The translations under genes and the position numbers were made by a program. A model generated the notes under the pieces. It did no database searches and was not told where the DNA came from. It was given only the letters and a program-made list of their open reading frames with translations. Below, one piece after another: positions 1 through 7,409 of a DNA stretch of 64,000 nucleotides; the first letter of the stretch is position 1, and every line of letters begins with the position of its first letter. The DNA is taken from NCBI RefSeq assembly GCF_029309835.1, contig NZ_JARJHL010000018.1:177278-241277 (forward strand). Direction: 5' to 3'. Source of the stretch: Paracoccus sp. DMF-8 (GTDB lineage Bacteria; Pseudomonadota; Alphaproteobacteria; Rhodobacterales; Rhodobacteraceae).

Positions 1-511
1 TCTGCGGCGGCAGAAAGCCCAGAACACCGATGCGCAGGTCATGCGCCCGGCCCTGATCGTCGAGAAAGCGGCGCTCCAGCATGATGCTGCGGCGGATCAA
101 ACCTGCCTGCCGCATGTGCAGATTGGTCGAGACCAGCGGAAAACGCGCATCGGCAAGCGATTTGAGCAAGAAATCGCTACCAAAGGCGAAATCGTGGTTG
201 CCAACAGTTGCAGCGTCGTAGCGAAGTTGGTTCATGGCGATCACAAGCGGATGGGACATCCCCGGACGGGCGGTCCGGCTTTCGGCAACATAATCGCCCA
301 GAGGGGTTCCCTGAAGTGAATCGCCATTGTCAAAAAGCAGGCAGTTCCCATGAGTTGCACGTGATTCCCCGATCAGCCCCGCGACGGCGGCAAGGCCGGT
401 GCCACGACTTTCCCGGTCCAGAAAATAATCGTAGCCAAGCAAATTCATATGGAGATCGGTCGTTGCCAGAACCCGAATGCCAAGCGTACTGACTGTTTTC
501 GTTTCTGACAT
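1..511 (-). CDS. 2',3'-cyclic-nucleotide phosphodiesterase / 5'-nucleotidase family metallophosphoesterase, N-terminal part
   Basis: Only the first 170 or so residues are visible; the gene continues past the left edge. The start is the ATG at 511 (MSETKTVSTLG). Three metal-binding blocks of the calcineurin-like 5'-nucleotidase/CpdB fold are clear: TDLH at residues 18-21, DNGD at 61-64 followed by SLQGTPLGD, and GNHD at 104-107. Family members hydrolyse 2',3'-cyclic nucleotides and 3'-nucleotides released by RNA decay, usually in the periplasm. Here the metallophosphatase domain begins about 12 residues from the start and no hydrophobic signal peptide precedes it, so export is not evident. The function beyond the fold is inferred, since the substrate-binding C-terminal domain is outside the window. 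Confidence 0.85.
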   Translation of the reverse strand, partial: MSETKTVSTLGIRVLATTDLHMNLLGYDYFLDRESRGTGLAAVAGLIGESRATHGNCLLFDNGDSLQGTPLGDYVAESRTARPGMSHPLVIAMNQLRYDAATVGNHDFAFGSDFLLKSLADARFPLVSTNLHMRQAGLIRRSIMLERRFLDDQGRAHDLRIGVLGFLPPQ

Positions 512-523
512 AATGCACTATTG

Positions 524-546
524 AACAACCATTAGTTGTTTTTTTT
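524..546. promoter_or_regulatory. inverted repeat with T-tract just upstream of the phosphodiesterase gene
   Basis: AACAAC, a five-base gap CATTA, then GTTGTT and six more T residues. It lies 13 bases upstream of the minus-strand start codon at 511. On the plus strand it resembles a short intrinsic terminator, but no plus-strand gene precedes it. An operator for the phosphodiesterase gene is equally possible. Function unknown. Confidence 0.3.
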
Positions 547-679
547 GCCCAGGTCGCTACGACTGTGCAAGCGCCGATTGTCATATTAGATATGTGCCCG
601 CAGCTTTATCTGTGGCTGCAACCAGCGAGGGTTGGACGAAACCGATGTTGAACCGGGATGAATTGAGAAGGTCGCAGGA

Positions 680-1141
680 ATGAAGTTTTCGACCCGTCAG
701 GATACTGATCTTTCGCCTGAATATCTGTTCGATGTGATCAGCGATTTCGACCGGCTGGAGCGTCTGCTGACGCGCCGGGGCGCCGTCGTCCGCCGTGTCG
801 ATCCGGCCAGCGAGCCGGGGGCGGGCATGGCCTGGCTGATCAATTTCGATTGGCGCGGCAAGGCGCGTCACCTGCGGCTGGATGTGACCCGTTTCGACCG
901 GCCCGAAAACATCAGCATGGAAGGCGTGTCGGACATGTTCGAGGTTTCGCTGGACATGACGGTGATCGCGCTGACCCGGACGCGGGCGCGTCTGCAGTTC
1001 GAGGCGGATATTCGCCCGCGCAGCATGAAGGCCCGCCTGCTGCTGCAGACCGCAAAACTGGGAAAATCGCAGCTGGATCGCAAATTCGCGCTGCGCGTCG
1101 CGGAATTGCTGGGCGATGTGACCCGCGCGGCGGCGGCCTGA
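680..1141 (+). CDS. SRPBCC family protein
   Basis: A 153-residue protein with the look of a START/Bet v1-like (SRPBCC) hydrophobic-ligand domain: an N-terminal strand-helix (KFSTRQDTDLSPEYLFDVISDFDRL), a run of alternating beta strands in the middle and a long C-terminal helix ending in AELLGDVTRAAAA. No signal peptide or membrane segment is seen. The start at 680 is preceded by a purine-rich stretch (GAAGG). The gene stands alone, divergent from the phosphodiesterase gene and convergent with pheA, separated from pheA by a strong palindrome. The ligand and role cannot be read from sequence; no catalytic residue is assigned. Confidence 0.75.
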   Translation: MKFSTRQDTDLSPEYLFDVISDFDRLERLLTRRGAVVRRVDPASEPGAGMAWLINFDWRGKARHLRLDVTRFDRPENISMEGVSDMFEVSLDMTVIALTRTRARLQFEADIRPRSMKARLLLQTAKLGKSQLDRKFALRVAELLGDVTRAAAA

Positions 1142-1230
1142 AGGCTGGCACCACGGGCGGACACCGGCCGGATGGCGGATATGACGCCGCGATCAGTAAC
1201 AGGGTGATTGTGCGGGTGATTCTGTGGACA

Positions 1231-1263
1231 ACAAGCCGGGCGCGCCCGGCTTGTGCGTTTTCG
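1231..1263 (+). terminator. intrinsic terminator after the SRPBCC gene
   Basis: A 24-base perfect palindrome (ACAAGCCGGG then CGCG then CCCGGCTTGT, 1231-1254) followed by GCGTTTTCG. It forms a 10 bp stem with a 4-base loop and lies between two convergent genes. The T-run is short, and on the minus strand there is none, so it serves the plus-strand gene best. Confidence 0.65.
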
Positions 1264-1287
1264 TGCCGGGCAGTCCAGCCCGTCCGG

Positions 1288-2157
1288 TCAGCCCGCCGCG
1301 CGGGTGGCGCCGGTGCGGCGCGGGTCGGCGGGATAGACGCCCAGAATATCCAGGCTTGAGGTGAAATAGGCCAGTTCTTCCAGCGCGCGGGCGACGGGGG
1401 CATCGTCGGGATGGCCTTCGATATCGGCATAGAACTGCGTCGCGGTAAAGGAGCCGTTGACCATATAGCTTTCCAGTTTGGTCATGTTGACGCCATTCGT
1501 CGCGAATCCGCCCATCGCCTTGTAAAGCGCGGCGGGCAGGTTGCGGACGCGAAAGACGAAGCTGGTCATCATCAGATCGCCCCCGGCAGGGTTGGGGCGC
1601 CGGTCGTGGTTTGCCTCGCGCGACATGACCAGAAAGCGGGTGGTGTTGTTCTTGAAATCCTCGATTTCGGCAGCAAGCTCATCCAGACCATAGATTTCGC
1701 CCGCAATGGGCGAGGCGAGGGCCGCCAGCGACGGAATGCCGCGGCGGGCCACCTCCATCGCGGAACCGGCGGTATCGGCGCCGGTCACGCTGCGGATGCT
1801 GTGGTTGCGCAGAAAGTTGCGGCACTGACCCAGCAGGACCGTATGGCTCATGGCGTCGGTGACCTGATCAAGCTGCGTGCCGGGCAGGGCCAGCAGGCTG
1901 ATATGAACGCGAACGAATGCCTCGTCGATGATGTGCAGCCCGCTTTCGGGCAGCAGGTGATGGATATCGGCGACCCGGCCATAGGTCGAATTTTCGACCG
2001 GCAGCATGGCCAGCCCGGCCTTTTTGTTGCGCACGGCTTCGACCACATCCTCGAAGGTGCGGCAGGGCAGGACCTCCATTCCGGGCCGCGAGATGCGGCA
2101 GGCCTGATGGCTGTAGGCCCCCAGTTCGCCCTGAAAGGCTATCACATTGTCCGTCAT
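1288..2157 (-). CDS. pheA: prephenate dehydratase
   Basis: A 289-residue monofunctional prephenate dehydratase, which converts prephenate to phenylpyruvate in phenylalanine synthesis. The catalytic periplasmic-binding-like domain covers about residues 5-185, with the PVENS block (53-57) and the essential TTRF motif at 172-175. A C-terminal ACT domain follows from about residue 198; NLPAALYKAMGGFA and KLESYM (227-232) match the allosteric phenylalanine-binding region, so feedback inhibition is expected. There is no chorismate mutase domain fused at the N-terminus, as is usual in alphaproteobacteria. The gene starts at ATG 2157, divergent from cycM, and is convergent with the SRPBCC gene. Confidence 0.95.
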   Translation of the reverse strand: MTDNVIAFQGELGAYSHQACRISRPGMEVLPCRTFEDVVEAVRNKKAGLAMLPVENSTYGRVADIHHLLPESGLHIIDEAFVRVHISLLALPGTQLDQVTDAMSHTVLLGQCRNFLRNHSIRSVTGADTAGSAMEVARRGIPSLAALASPIAGEIYGLDELAAEIEDFKNNTTRFLVMSREANHDRRPNPAGGDLMMTSFVFRVRNLPAALYKAMGGFATNGVNMTKLESYMVNGSFTATQFYADIEGHPDDAPVARALEELAYFTSSLDILGVYPADPRRTGATRAAG

Positions 2158-2220
2158 ATCGCTTTGCCCGCCCGTCGATGCTGTATCCGTGCGTGTCGCG
2201 GCGACATCAGATGGCCGCAG

Positions 2221-2247
2221 TTGTCACGCCAGCCGAACAACTATACC
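2221..2247 (+). promoter_or_regulatory. candidate promoter of cycM
   Basis: TTGTCA at 2221-2226 and TATACC at 2242-2247, spaced by 15 bases and lying 72 bases upstream of the cycM start. The spacing is shorter than the usual 17, so this is a weak assignment made by eye. Confidence 0.3.
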
Positions 2248-2318
2248 TTGAACAGGACAAGTGAAAGCGCGTAGATACGGCCAATTCCACGGAGAGACCG
2301 CACAAGGGACCCGCAGAC

Positions 2319-2843
2319 ATGTTCGATACCATGACCATCACCAAGGCCTCGGGCGCGATTATCGGCTCGTTGCTGTTTTTGATGCTGGCCTCCTGGGGTG
2401 CCTCGGCGCTCTATCACGTCGGCCCGCAGGGGCATGGCGATGGCGAACATGCGCAGGCCTATTCGATTCCGGTCGAGGAAACCGCCGGTGCAGCCGAAGC
2501 CCCGGTCGACGAAGGTCCCGCCTTTGCCGAAGTCTATGCCGCAGCCGATGCAGCAGCCGGTGAAAAGGCATTCGGCAAATGCCGCGCCTGCCACAAGCTG
2601 GACGGCGCGGACGGCACCGGCCCGCATCTGAACGGCATTGTCGGCCGCGCTGCCGGTTCCGTCGCGGGCTTCAACTATTCCGATGCGATGGCCGCCCATG
2701 GTGGCGACTGGACCCCGGAAGAGCTTGACCACTTCCTGACCAACCCGAAAGCCGCGACCCCGGGCACCAAAATGGCCTTTGCCGGTATCCGCAGCGCCAA
2801 GGAACGCGCCGATCTGATCAAATATCTGGAAGGCACCAACTGA
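2319..2843 (+). CDS. cycM: membrane-anchored cytochrome c552
   Basis: A 174-residue class I cytochrome c tethered to the membrane. An uncleaved N-terminal anchor (about residues 10-30) is followed by a flexible acidic/alanine-rich linker (about 35-75) and a cytochrome c domain with heme motif CRACH (C88, C91, H92) and the distal ligand Met152 in TKMAF. In Paracoccus, CycM carries electrons from the cytochrome bc1 complex to the aa3-type oxidase at the periplasmic face of the inner membrane. The acidic linker and the domain layout match what I remember of the P. denitrificans protein, which makes this the strongest genus marker in the window. It is monocistronic with a clear terminator downstream. 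Confidence 0.93.
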   Translation: MFDTMTITKASGAIIGSLLFLMLASWGASALYHVGPQGHGDGEHAQAYSIPVEETAGAAEAPVDEGPAFAEVYAAADAAAGEKAFGKCRACHKLDGADGTGPHLNGIVGRAAGSVAGFNYSDAMAAHGGDWTPEELDHFLTNPKAATPGTKMAFAGIRSAKERADLIKYLEGTN

Positions 2844-2880
2844 TCCCGCCAACCGAATTCCGGTGGATCGCAGAATCGGG

Positions 2881-2916
2881 AAAAGGGGCACGGGTAACGA
2901 TCCCGTGCCCCTTTTT
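2881..2916 (+). terminator. intrinsic terminator of cycM
   Basis: AAAAGGGGCACGGG (2881-2894), a 7-base loop, and CCCGTGCCCCTTTT (2902-2915) form a perfect 14 bp stem ending in a T-run, 38 bases after the cycM stop codon. Confidence 0.9.
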
Positions 2917-3033
2917 CGTTGTGCGGCCAGAGGTTTCGTGATCCGGCCAGGCGGGGCAGTTCACGCATTTGCCGGTTGAACCCTGCGCCCCGGCTGTTAG
3001 CGTGACGGTCACAGAATTCGTCGGAACCGATAG

Positions 3034-5118
3034 ATGCGCCACTGCCTGATTCTTGCCATGACCGCCGCCGTATCCGTCGCGACCGCGGGCCTTGCGCAGG
3101 ATCAGGGCCAGCCCGCGCCGCAGGATCCGCCTGAAACGCAGGCGGCACCGGCGGCGCAGCCCGAAACCATCATCTCTCACGGAGTCGCGGTTTACGGCGA
3201 ACCCTCGCTGCCCGCCGATTTCGCGCATCTGCCCTATGTGAACCCCGACGCGCCCAAGGGCGGCGAGATATCGCAGTGGTTTTCCGGCGGTTTCGACAAT
3301 TTCAACCCCTATACCATTCAGGGCCGCGCCGCGATCCTGTCCTCGATCGCGCATGAAACGCTGATGACCGGCACCGCCGACACGGTGGGCGAGGCCTATT
3401 GCCTGCTGTGCGAGACGATCGAATATCCGCCGTCGAAGGACTGGGTGATCTTTACCCTGCGCGAGGGCATCACCTTTTCCGACGGCTCGCCCCTGACGAC
3501 CGAAGATGTGCTGTTTTCGTCCGACACCTTTCGCGACAAGGGGCTGTCATCCTACCGCACCGTCGTCGCCCAGCAGATCGACAGCGTCGAGGTGCTGGAC
3601 GACCGCCGCATCCGCTTCAACTTCAAACCCGACTATCCGCGCCGCACCATCATTCAAGAGGCGGGATCGCTGCCGGTTCTGTCCCGCGCGCAGTTCGAAC
3701 GTGACGGGATCAGCCCGGACCGCGCGTCGAACACGCCCCTGATCGGGTCGGGGCCCTATATGTTCGGCGCCACGCGGGACGGACGCAGCATCACCTGGCA
3801 GCGCAATCCCGATTACTGGGGCAAGGATCTGCCGATCAATATCGGCCGCAACAATTTCGACCGCATCCGCATCGAATATTACGCCGATTACCAATCCGCA
3901 TTCGAAGGGTTCAAGGCCGGCTCCTACACCTTCCGCAACGAGGCGTCGTCGCTGATCTGGTCCACCGGCTACGATTTTCCGGCGATCCGGCGCGGCCATG
4001 TCGTGAAACAGACGCTGCATGACGGCGATGTCGCCACCGGCCAGATTTTCGCCATCAACCTGCGCCGCGACAAGTTTTCGGACATCCGCGTGCGCGAGGC
4101 GATCGGCCTGATGTTCAATTTCGAATGGTCGAATGACACGCTGTTTTACGGGCTGTATCAGCGCGTGAATTCGGTCTGGGAAAATTCCTATCTGGCCGCG
4201 CAGGGCCTGCCCACGGCGGCCGAGCGCGCGGTTCTGGAACCGCTGGCCGCCGATCTGCCCGCGGGCGTGCTGGACGAACCCGCCGTGATGGCGCCGACAT
4301 CGGGCAAGCGCCAGCTGGACCGCAGCAATCTGCGCCGCGCGGCGTCGCTGCTGGATGCGGCGGGCTGGATCGAACGTCCCGCGCCGCCCCATCCCCGCGC
4401 GGGCATCCTGCCGACCATCGGTCTGGTCGCGCTGATCCTGGCCTTTGCCGGCATCGCGGCGCTGCGCCATTCCGGCAGGCGCCGGTGGGCAAGCAGCGGC
4501 GCGCTGATCCTGCTGGCGGTGACGGCGGGGCTGTTCATGCGCATGCAGGTCCAGCCTGCGCCCGATGGCATGCGCCGCAATGAGGCGGGCCAGCCCCTGA
4601 CGGTCGAGATCCTGAACGACAGCCAGACCTTTGACCGCGTGCTGAACCCCTATGTCGAAAACCTGCGCGTTCTGGGCGTCGATGCGATGATGACCCGCGT
4701 CGATGATGCCCTGTATGAAAACCGCCGCCGCAGCCATGATTACGACATGATCACGACGCAGCTTCGGCCCGATCTGCTGCCGGGATCGGCGCTGCATCAG
4801 TTTTTGGTTCCGGACAGCGTCGGCGATGTCTTCAACGCCATGGGGCTGGCCAATCCCGCCATCGACCGGCTGATCCGCATGGTCGAGCAATCCACCACCG
4901 AAGAAGAGCTGACCACTCGCGTCCATGCGCTGGACCGCGCGCTGCGGTCGCTGCGTTTCATGGTGCCGCAATGGTATAAGGGCGATCATACCGTCGCCTT
5001 TTACGACATCTACGACCACCCCGACACGCTGCCCCCCTATGCCCTGGGTGAGCTTGATTTCTGGTGGTATGACGCCGATAAGGCGCAAAAGCTGAAAGAA
5101 GCCGGGGCGCTGCGGTGA
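3034..5118 (+). CDS. yejA: YejA-like peptide ABC transporter substrate-binding protein with an internal membrane hairpin
   Basis: A 694-residue family 5 extracellular solute-binding protein, first gene of a yejABEF operon (oligopeptide / microcin C-type importer). A signal peptide occupies residues 1-21 (cleavage probably after AGLA). The binding-protein fold is recognisable throughout (FDNFNPYTIQG, LIGSGPYMFG, NPDYWGKDLP, ILNDSQTFDRVLNPY). It is longer than the roughly 600-640 residues usual for YejA. The extra length is a segment of about 64 residues (446-509, bases about 4369-4560) placed between the conserved LLDAAGW and PDGMRRN blocks. It holds two hydrophobic stretches (about 460-477 and 489-502) separated by a basic loop, RHSGRRRW. 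That is unexpected in a soluble periplasmic protein. The reading frame and codon use stay normal through the insertion. Confidence 0.88.
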   Translation: MRHCLILAMTAAVSVATAGLAQDQGQPAPQDPPETQAAPAAQPETIISHGVAVYGEPSLPADFAHLPYVNPDAPKGGEISQWFSGGFDNFNPYTIQGRAAILSSIAHETLMTGTADTVGEAYCLLCETIEYPPSKDWVIFTLREGITFSDGSPLTTEDVLFSSDTFRDKGLSSYRTVVAQQIDSVEVLDDRRIRFNFKPDYPRRTIIQEAGSLPVLSRAQFERDGISPDRASNTPLIGSGPYMFGATRDGRSITWQRNPDYWGKDLPINIGRNNFDRIRIEYYADYQSAFEGFKAGSYTFRNEASSLIWSTGYDFPAIRRGHVVKQTLHDGDVATGQIFAINLRRDKFSDIRVREAIGLMFNFEWSNDTLFYGLYQRVNSVWENSYLAAQGLPTAAERAVLEPLAADLPAGVLDEPAVMAPTSGKRQLDRSNLRRAASLLDAAGWIERPAPPHPRAGILPTIGLVALILAFAGIAALRHSGRRRWASSGALILLAVTAGLFMRMQVQPAPDGMRRNEAGQPLTVEILNDSQTFDRVLNPYVENLRVLGVDAMMTRVDDALYENRRRSHDYDMITTQLRPDLLPGSALHQFLVPDSVGDVFNAMGLANPAIDRLIRMVEQSTTEEELTTRVHALDRALRSLRFMVPQWYKGDHTVAFYDIYDHPDTLPPYALGELDFWWYDADKAQKLKEAGALR

Positions 5119-5160
5119 AGATGCGGGGCCCGATAAAACAAGAGCAGGGACAATAGCGCG

Positions 5161-6303
5161 ATGCTGGCCTATCTTTCACGGCGATTGCTGCTGGTCATAC
5201 CGACGCTGATCGGGATCATGCTGATCAACTTCGTGCTGACGCAATTCGTGCCGGGCGGCCCGATCGAACAGGTCATTGCCCGCGTTCAGGGCGAAGGCGA
5301 TGCGTTCCGCAATATTTCCGGCGGGGGCGATGTGCAGGGCGCGCAGAGCCACCAATATGCAGGCGCCCAGGGCCTGCCGCCCGAATTGCTGGACCAGCTG
5401 GAGGTCCAGATGGGTTTCGCGCGGATTTCCTGCACCGCCGAACATCAGGGCGAACCCGACCTGAGCGCGCCCGATTGCGAAAAGGTCAAGCTGGGCGCGA
5501 CCGAGCGTTTCTTCATCATGATGGGCAACTATCTGCGCTTCGATTTCGGGCAAAGCTTTTTCCATTCCACCTCGGTCGTCGATCTGGTGCTGGAACGGAT
5601 GCCGGTGTCGATCACGCTTGGATTGTGGTCGACGCTCTTGGCCTATCTGATCTCGATCCCGCTTGGCATCCGCAAGGCGGTCCGGGCGGGGACGCCCGCT
5701 GACACATGGACCAGCGGCATCATCATCGTGGGTTACGCGATCCCGGCATTCCTGTTCGCGGTCCTGCTGATGGTGCTGTTCGCGGGCGGGTCATACTGGC
5801 AGATATTTCCCTTGCGCGGGCTGACCAGCGACAATTTCGCGGATCTGTCGTGGTGGGGCAAGGTCAAGGATTACGCGTGGCACATCACGCTGCCGGTCGT
5901 CGCCACATCCATTTCCAGCTTTGCAACGCTGACCCTGCTGACGAAAAACAGCTTTCTGGATGAAATCAACAAGCAATATGTGATGACCGCGCGCGCGAAG
6001 GGGCTGACCGAAGGCCGCGTCCTGTATGGCCATGTCTTTCGCAACGCCATGCTGATCGTGATCGCGGGCTTTCCGGCGCTGTTTCTGGGCGTGTTCTTTG
6101 GCGCGTCCATCCTGATTGAAACCATCTTTTCGCTGGAAGGTCTGGGCCGTCTTGGGTTCGAGGCGGCGGTTCAGCGCAATTACCCGGTGATCTTCGGCAC
6201 GCTGTATGTCTTTGGCCTGATGGGGCTGATCGTCGGCATCCTGTCGGATCTGATGTATGTGCTGATCGACCCGCGCATTGATTTCGACAAGAGGGCGGGC
6301 TGA
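5161..6303 (+). CDS. yejB: microcin C-type peptide ABC transporter permease YejB
   Basis: A 380-residue inner-membrane permease of the oligopeptide/nickel (DppB-like) family. The N-terminal signature AYLSRRLLLVIPTLIGIMLI is typical, followed by TQFVPGGPIEQ and a periplasmic loop of about 100 residues that includes two cysteines (in SCTAEHQ and PDCEKV). The remaining transmembrane helices and the cytoplasmic EAA-type loop (NKQYVMTARAKGL...HVFRNAML) complete the family pattern. It pairs with YejE to form the channel. It lies 42 bases after yejA, and its stop overlaps the yejE start by one base. Confidence 0.93.
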   Translation: MLAYLSRRLLLVIPTLIGIMLINFVLTQFVPGGPIEQVIARVQGEGDAFRNISGGGDVQGAQSHQYAGAQGLPPELLDQLEVQMGFARISCTAEHQGEPDLSAPDCEKVKLGATERFFIMMGNYLRFDFGQSFFHSTSVVDLVLERMPVSITLGLWSTLLAYLISIPLGIRKAVRAGTPADTWTSGIIIVGYAIPAFLFAVLLMVLFAGGSYWQIFPLRGLTSDNFADLSWWGKVKDYAWHITLPVVATSISSFATLTLLTKNSFLDEINKQYVMTARAKGLTEGRVLYGHVFRNAMLIVIAGFPALFLGVFFGASILIETIFSLEGLGRLGFEAAVQRNYPVIFGTLYVFGLMGLIVGILSDLMYVLIDPRIDFDKRAG

Positions 6304-7409
6304 TGGCTGTTTCCGAACTCAACCGCCGCCGCTGGCGCAATTTCCGCCGCAATGGCCGGGCCTTCTGGTCGCTGGTGATCTTTACCGTGCTGTTCGTGCT
6401 GTCGCTGTTCGCGGAACTGATCGCCAATGACAAGCCCATCGTCGTCAGCTATCGCGGCAGCCTGTATTTCCCGGTCTACAACTTCCATTCCGAAAAGACA
6501 TTCGGCGGCGAATTCGGGACCGAGGCGATCTATTCCGACCCAAGCGTGCAATGCCTGATCGTCACCGGCGGGCGCCAGGAATGCTGGGAAAACCCCGAGA
6601 CGACCACCGCGCAGGCAACGGAAACCGGCCAGGTCGCGGGGCAGGCTGTGGACAAGGGCTGGATGATCTGGCCGGTGATCCCCTATCACTACCGCACCAT
6701 CAACAATGTCGGCACCGCCCCCAGCCCCCCGGATGCCAGCCATTGGCTGGGCACCGACGACACGGCGCGCGACGTCGCGGCGCGGGTGATCTATGGCTTT
6801 CGCCTGTCGATCCTGTTCACCCTGATCGTCACCACGGTCAGTTCGCTGATCGGCATCGCGGCGGGCGCGATCCAGGGCTATTTCGGCGGGCGCACCGACC
6901 TGATCTTTCAGCGGATCATCGAAATCTGGTCCTCGACGCCCTCGCTTTACGTCATCATCATCCTGTTCGCGATTCTGGGGCGCAGCTTCTGGCTCTTGGT
7001 CTTTATCACCATTCTGTTCGGCTGGCCCGCGCTGGTCGGCGTCGTCCGCGCCGAATTCCTGCGGGCGCGGAATTTCGAATATGTCCGTGCCGCCCGCGCC
7101 TTGGGCGTTTCCGACCGCATCATCATGTTCCGCCATATCCTGCCCAATGCCATGGTCGCGACGCTGACCATGCTGCCCTTTGTCGTGACGGGGGTGATTT
7201 CTGGCCTCGCGGCGCTGGATTATCTGGGCTACGGCCTGCCTACCACCGCGCCCTCGCTTGGGGAACTGGCCCTGCAGGCCAAGCAGAACCTGCAGGCGCC
7301 GTGGCTGGGCTTCACCGCATTCTTTACCTTTGCCATCATGCTGTCGCTCCTGGTCTTTGTCTTTGAAGGCATCAGGGACGCATTCGACCCCAGAAAGACC
7401 TTCAAATGA
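6303..7409 (+). CDS. yejE: microcin C-type peptide ABC transporter permease YejE
   Basis: A 368-residue DppC-like permease, the second membrane subunit of the Yej importer. It has an N-terminal helix after a basic leader (NRRRWRNFRRNGRAFWSL), a large periplasmic loop of over 100 residues, the HWLGTDDTARDV motif that marks this family, and C-terminal helices with the EAA-type loop (FEYVRAARALGVSDRIIMFRHILPNAM) that contacts the ATPase. It ends with DAFDPRKTFK, a common C-terminus in YejE. The stop codon overlaps the yejF start as ATGA, so translation is coupled. Confidence 0.93.
   Translation: MAVSELNRRRWRNFRRNGRAFWSLVIFTVLFVLSLFAELIANDKPIVVSYRGSLYFPVYNFHSEKTFGGEFGTEAIYSDPSVQCLIVTGGRQECWENPETTTAQATETGQVAGQAVDKGWMIWPVIPYHYRTINNVGTAPSPPDASHWLGTDDTARDVAARVIYGFRLSILFTLIVTTVSSLIGIAAGAIQGYFGGRTDLIFQRIIEIWSSTPSLYVIIILFAILGRSFWLLVFITILFGWPALVGVVRAEFLRARNFEYVRAARALGVSDRIIMFRHILPNAMVATLTMLPFVVTGVISGLAALDYLGYGLPTTAPSLGELALQAKQNLQAPWLGFTAFFTFAIMLSLLVFVFEGIRDAFDPRKTFK

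Noticed and set aside
3002..3012. An 11-base palindrome GTGACGGTCAC before yejA
   Set aside because: Too short and too common in this base composition to call an operator without conservation.
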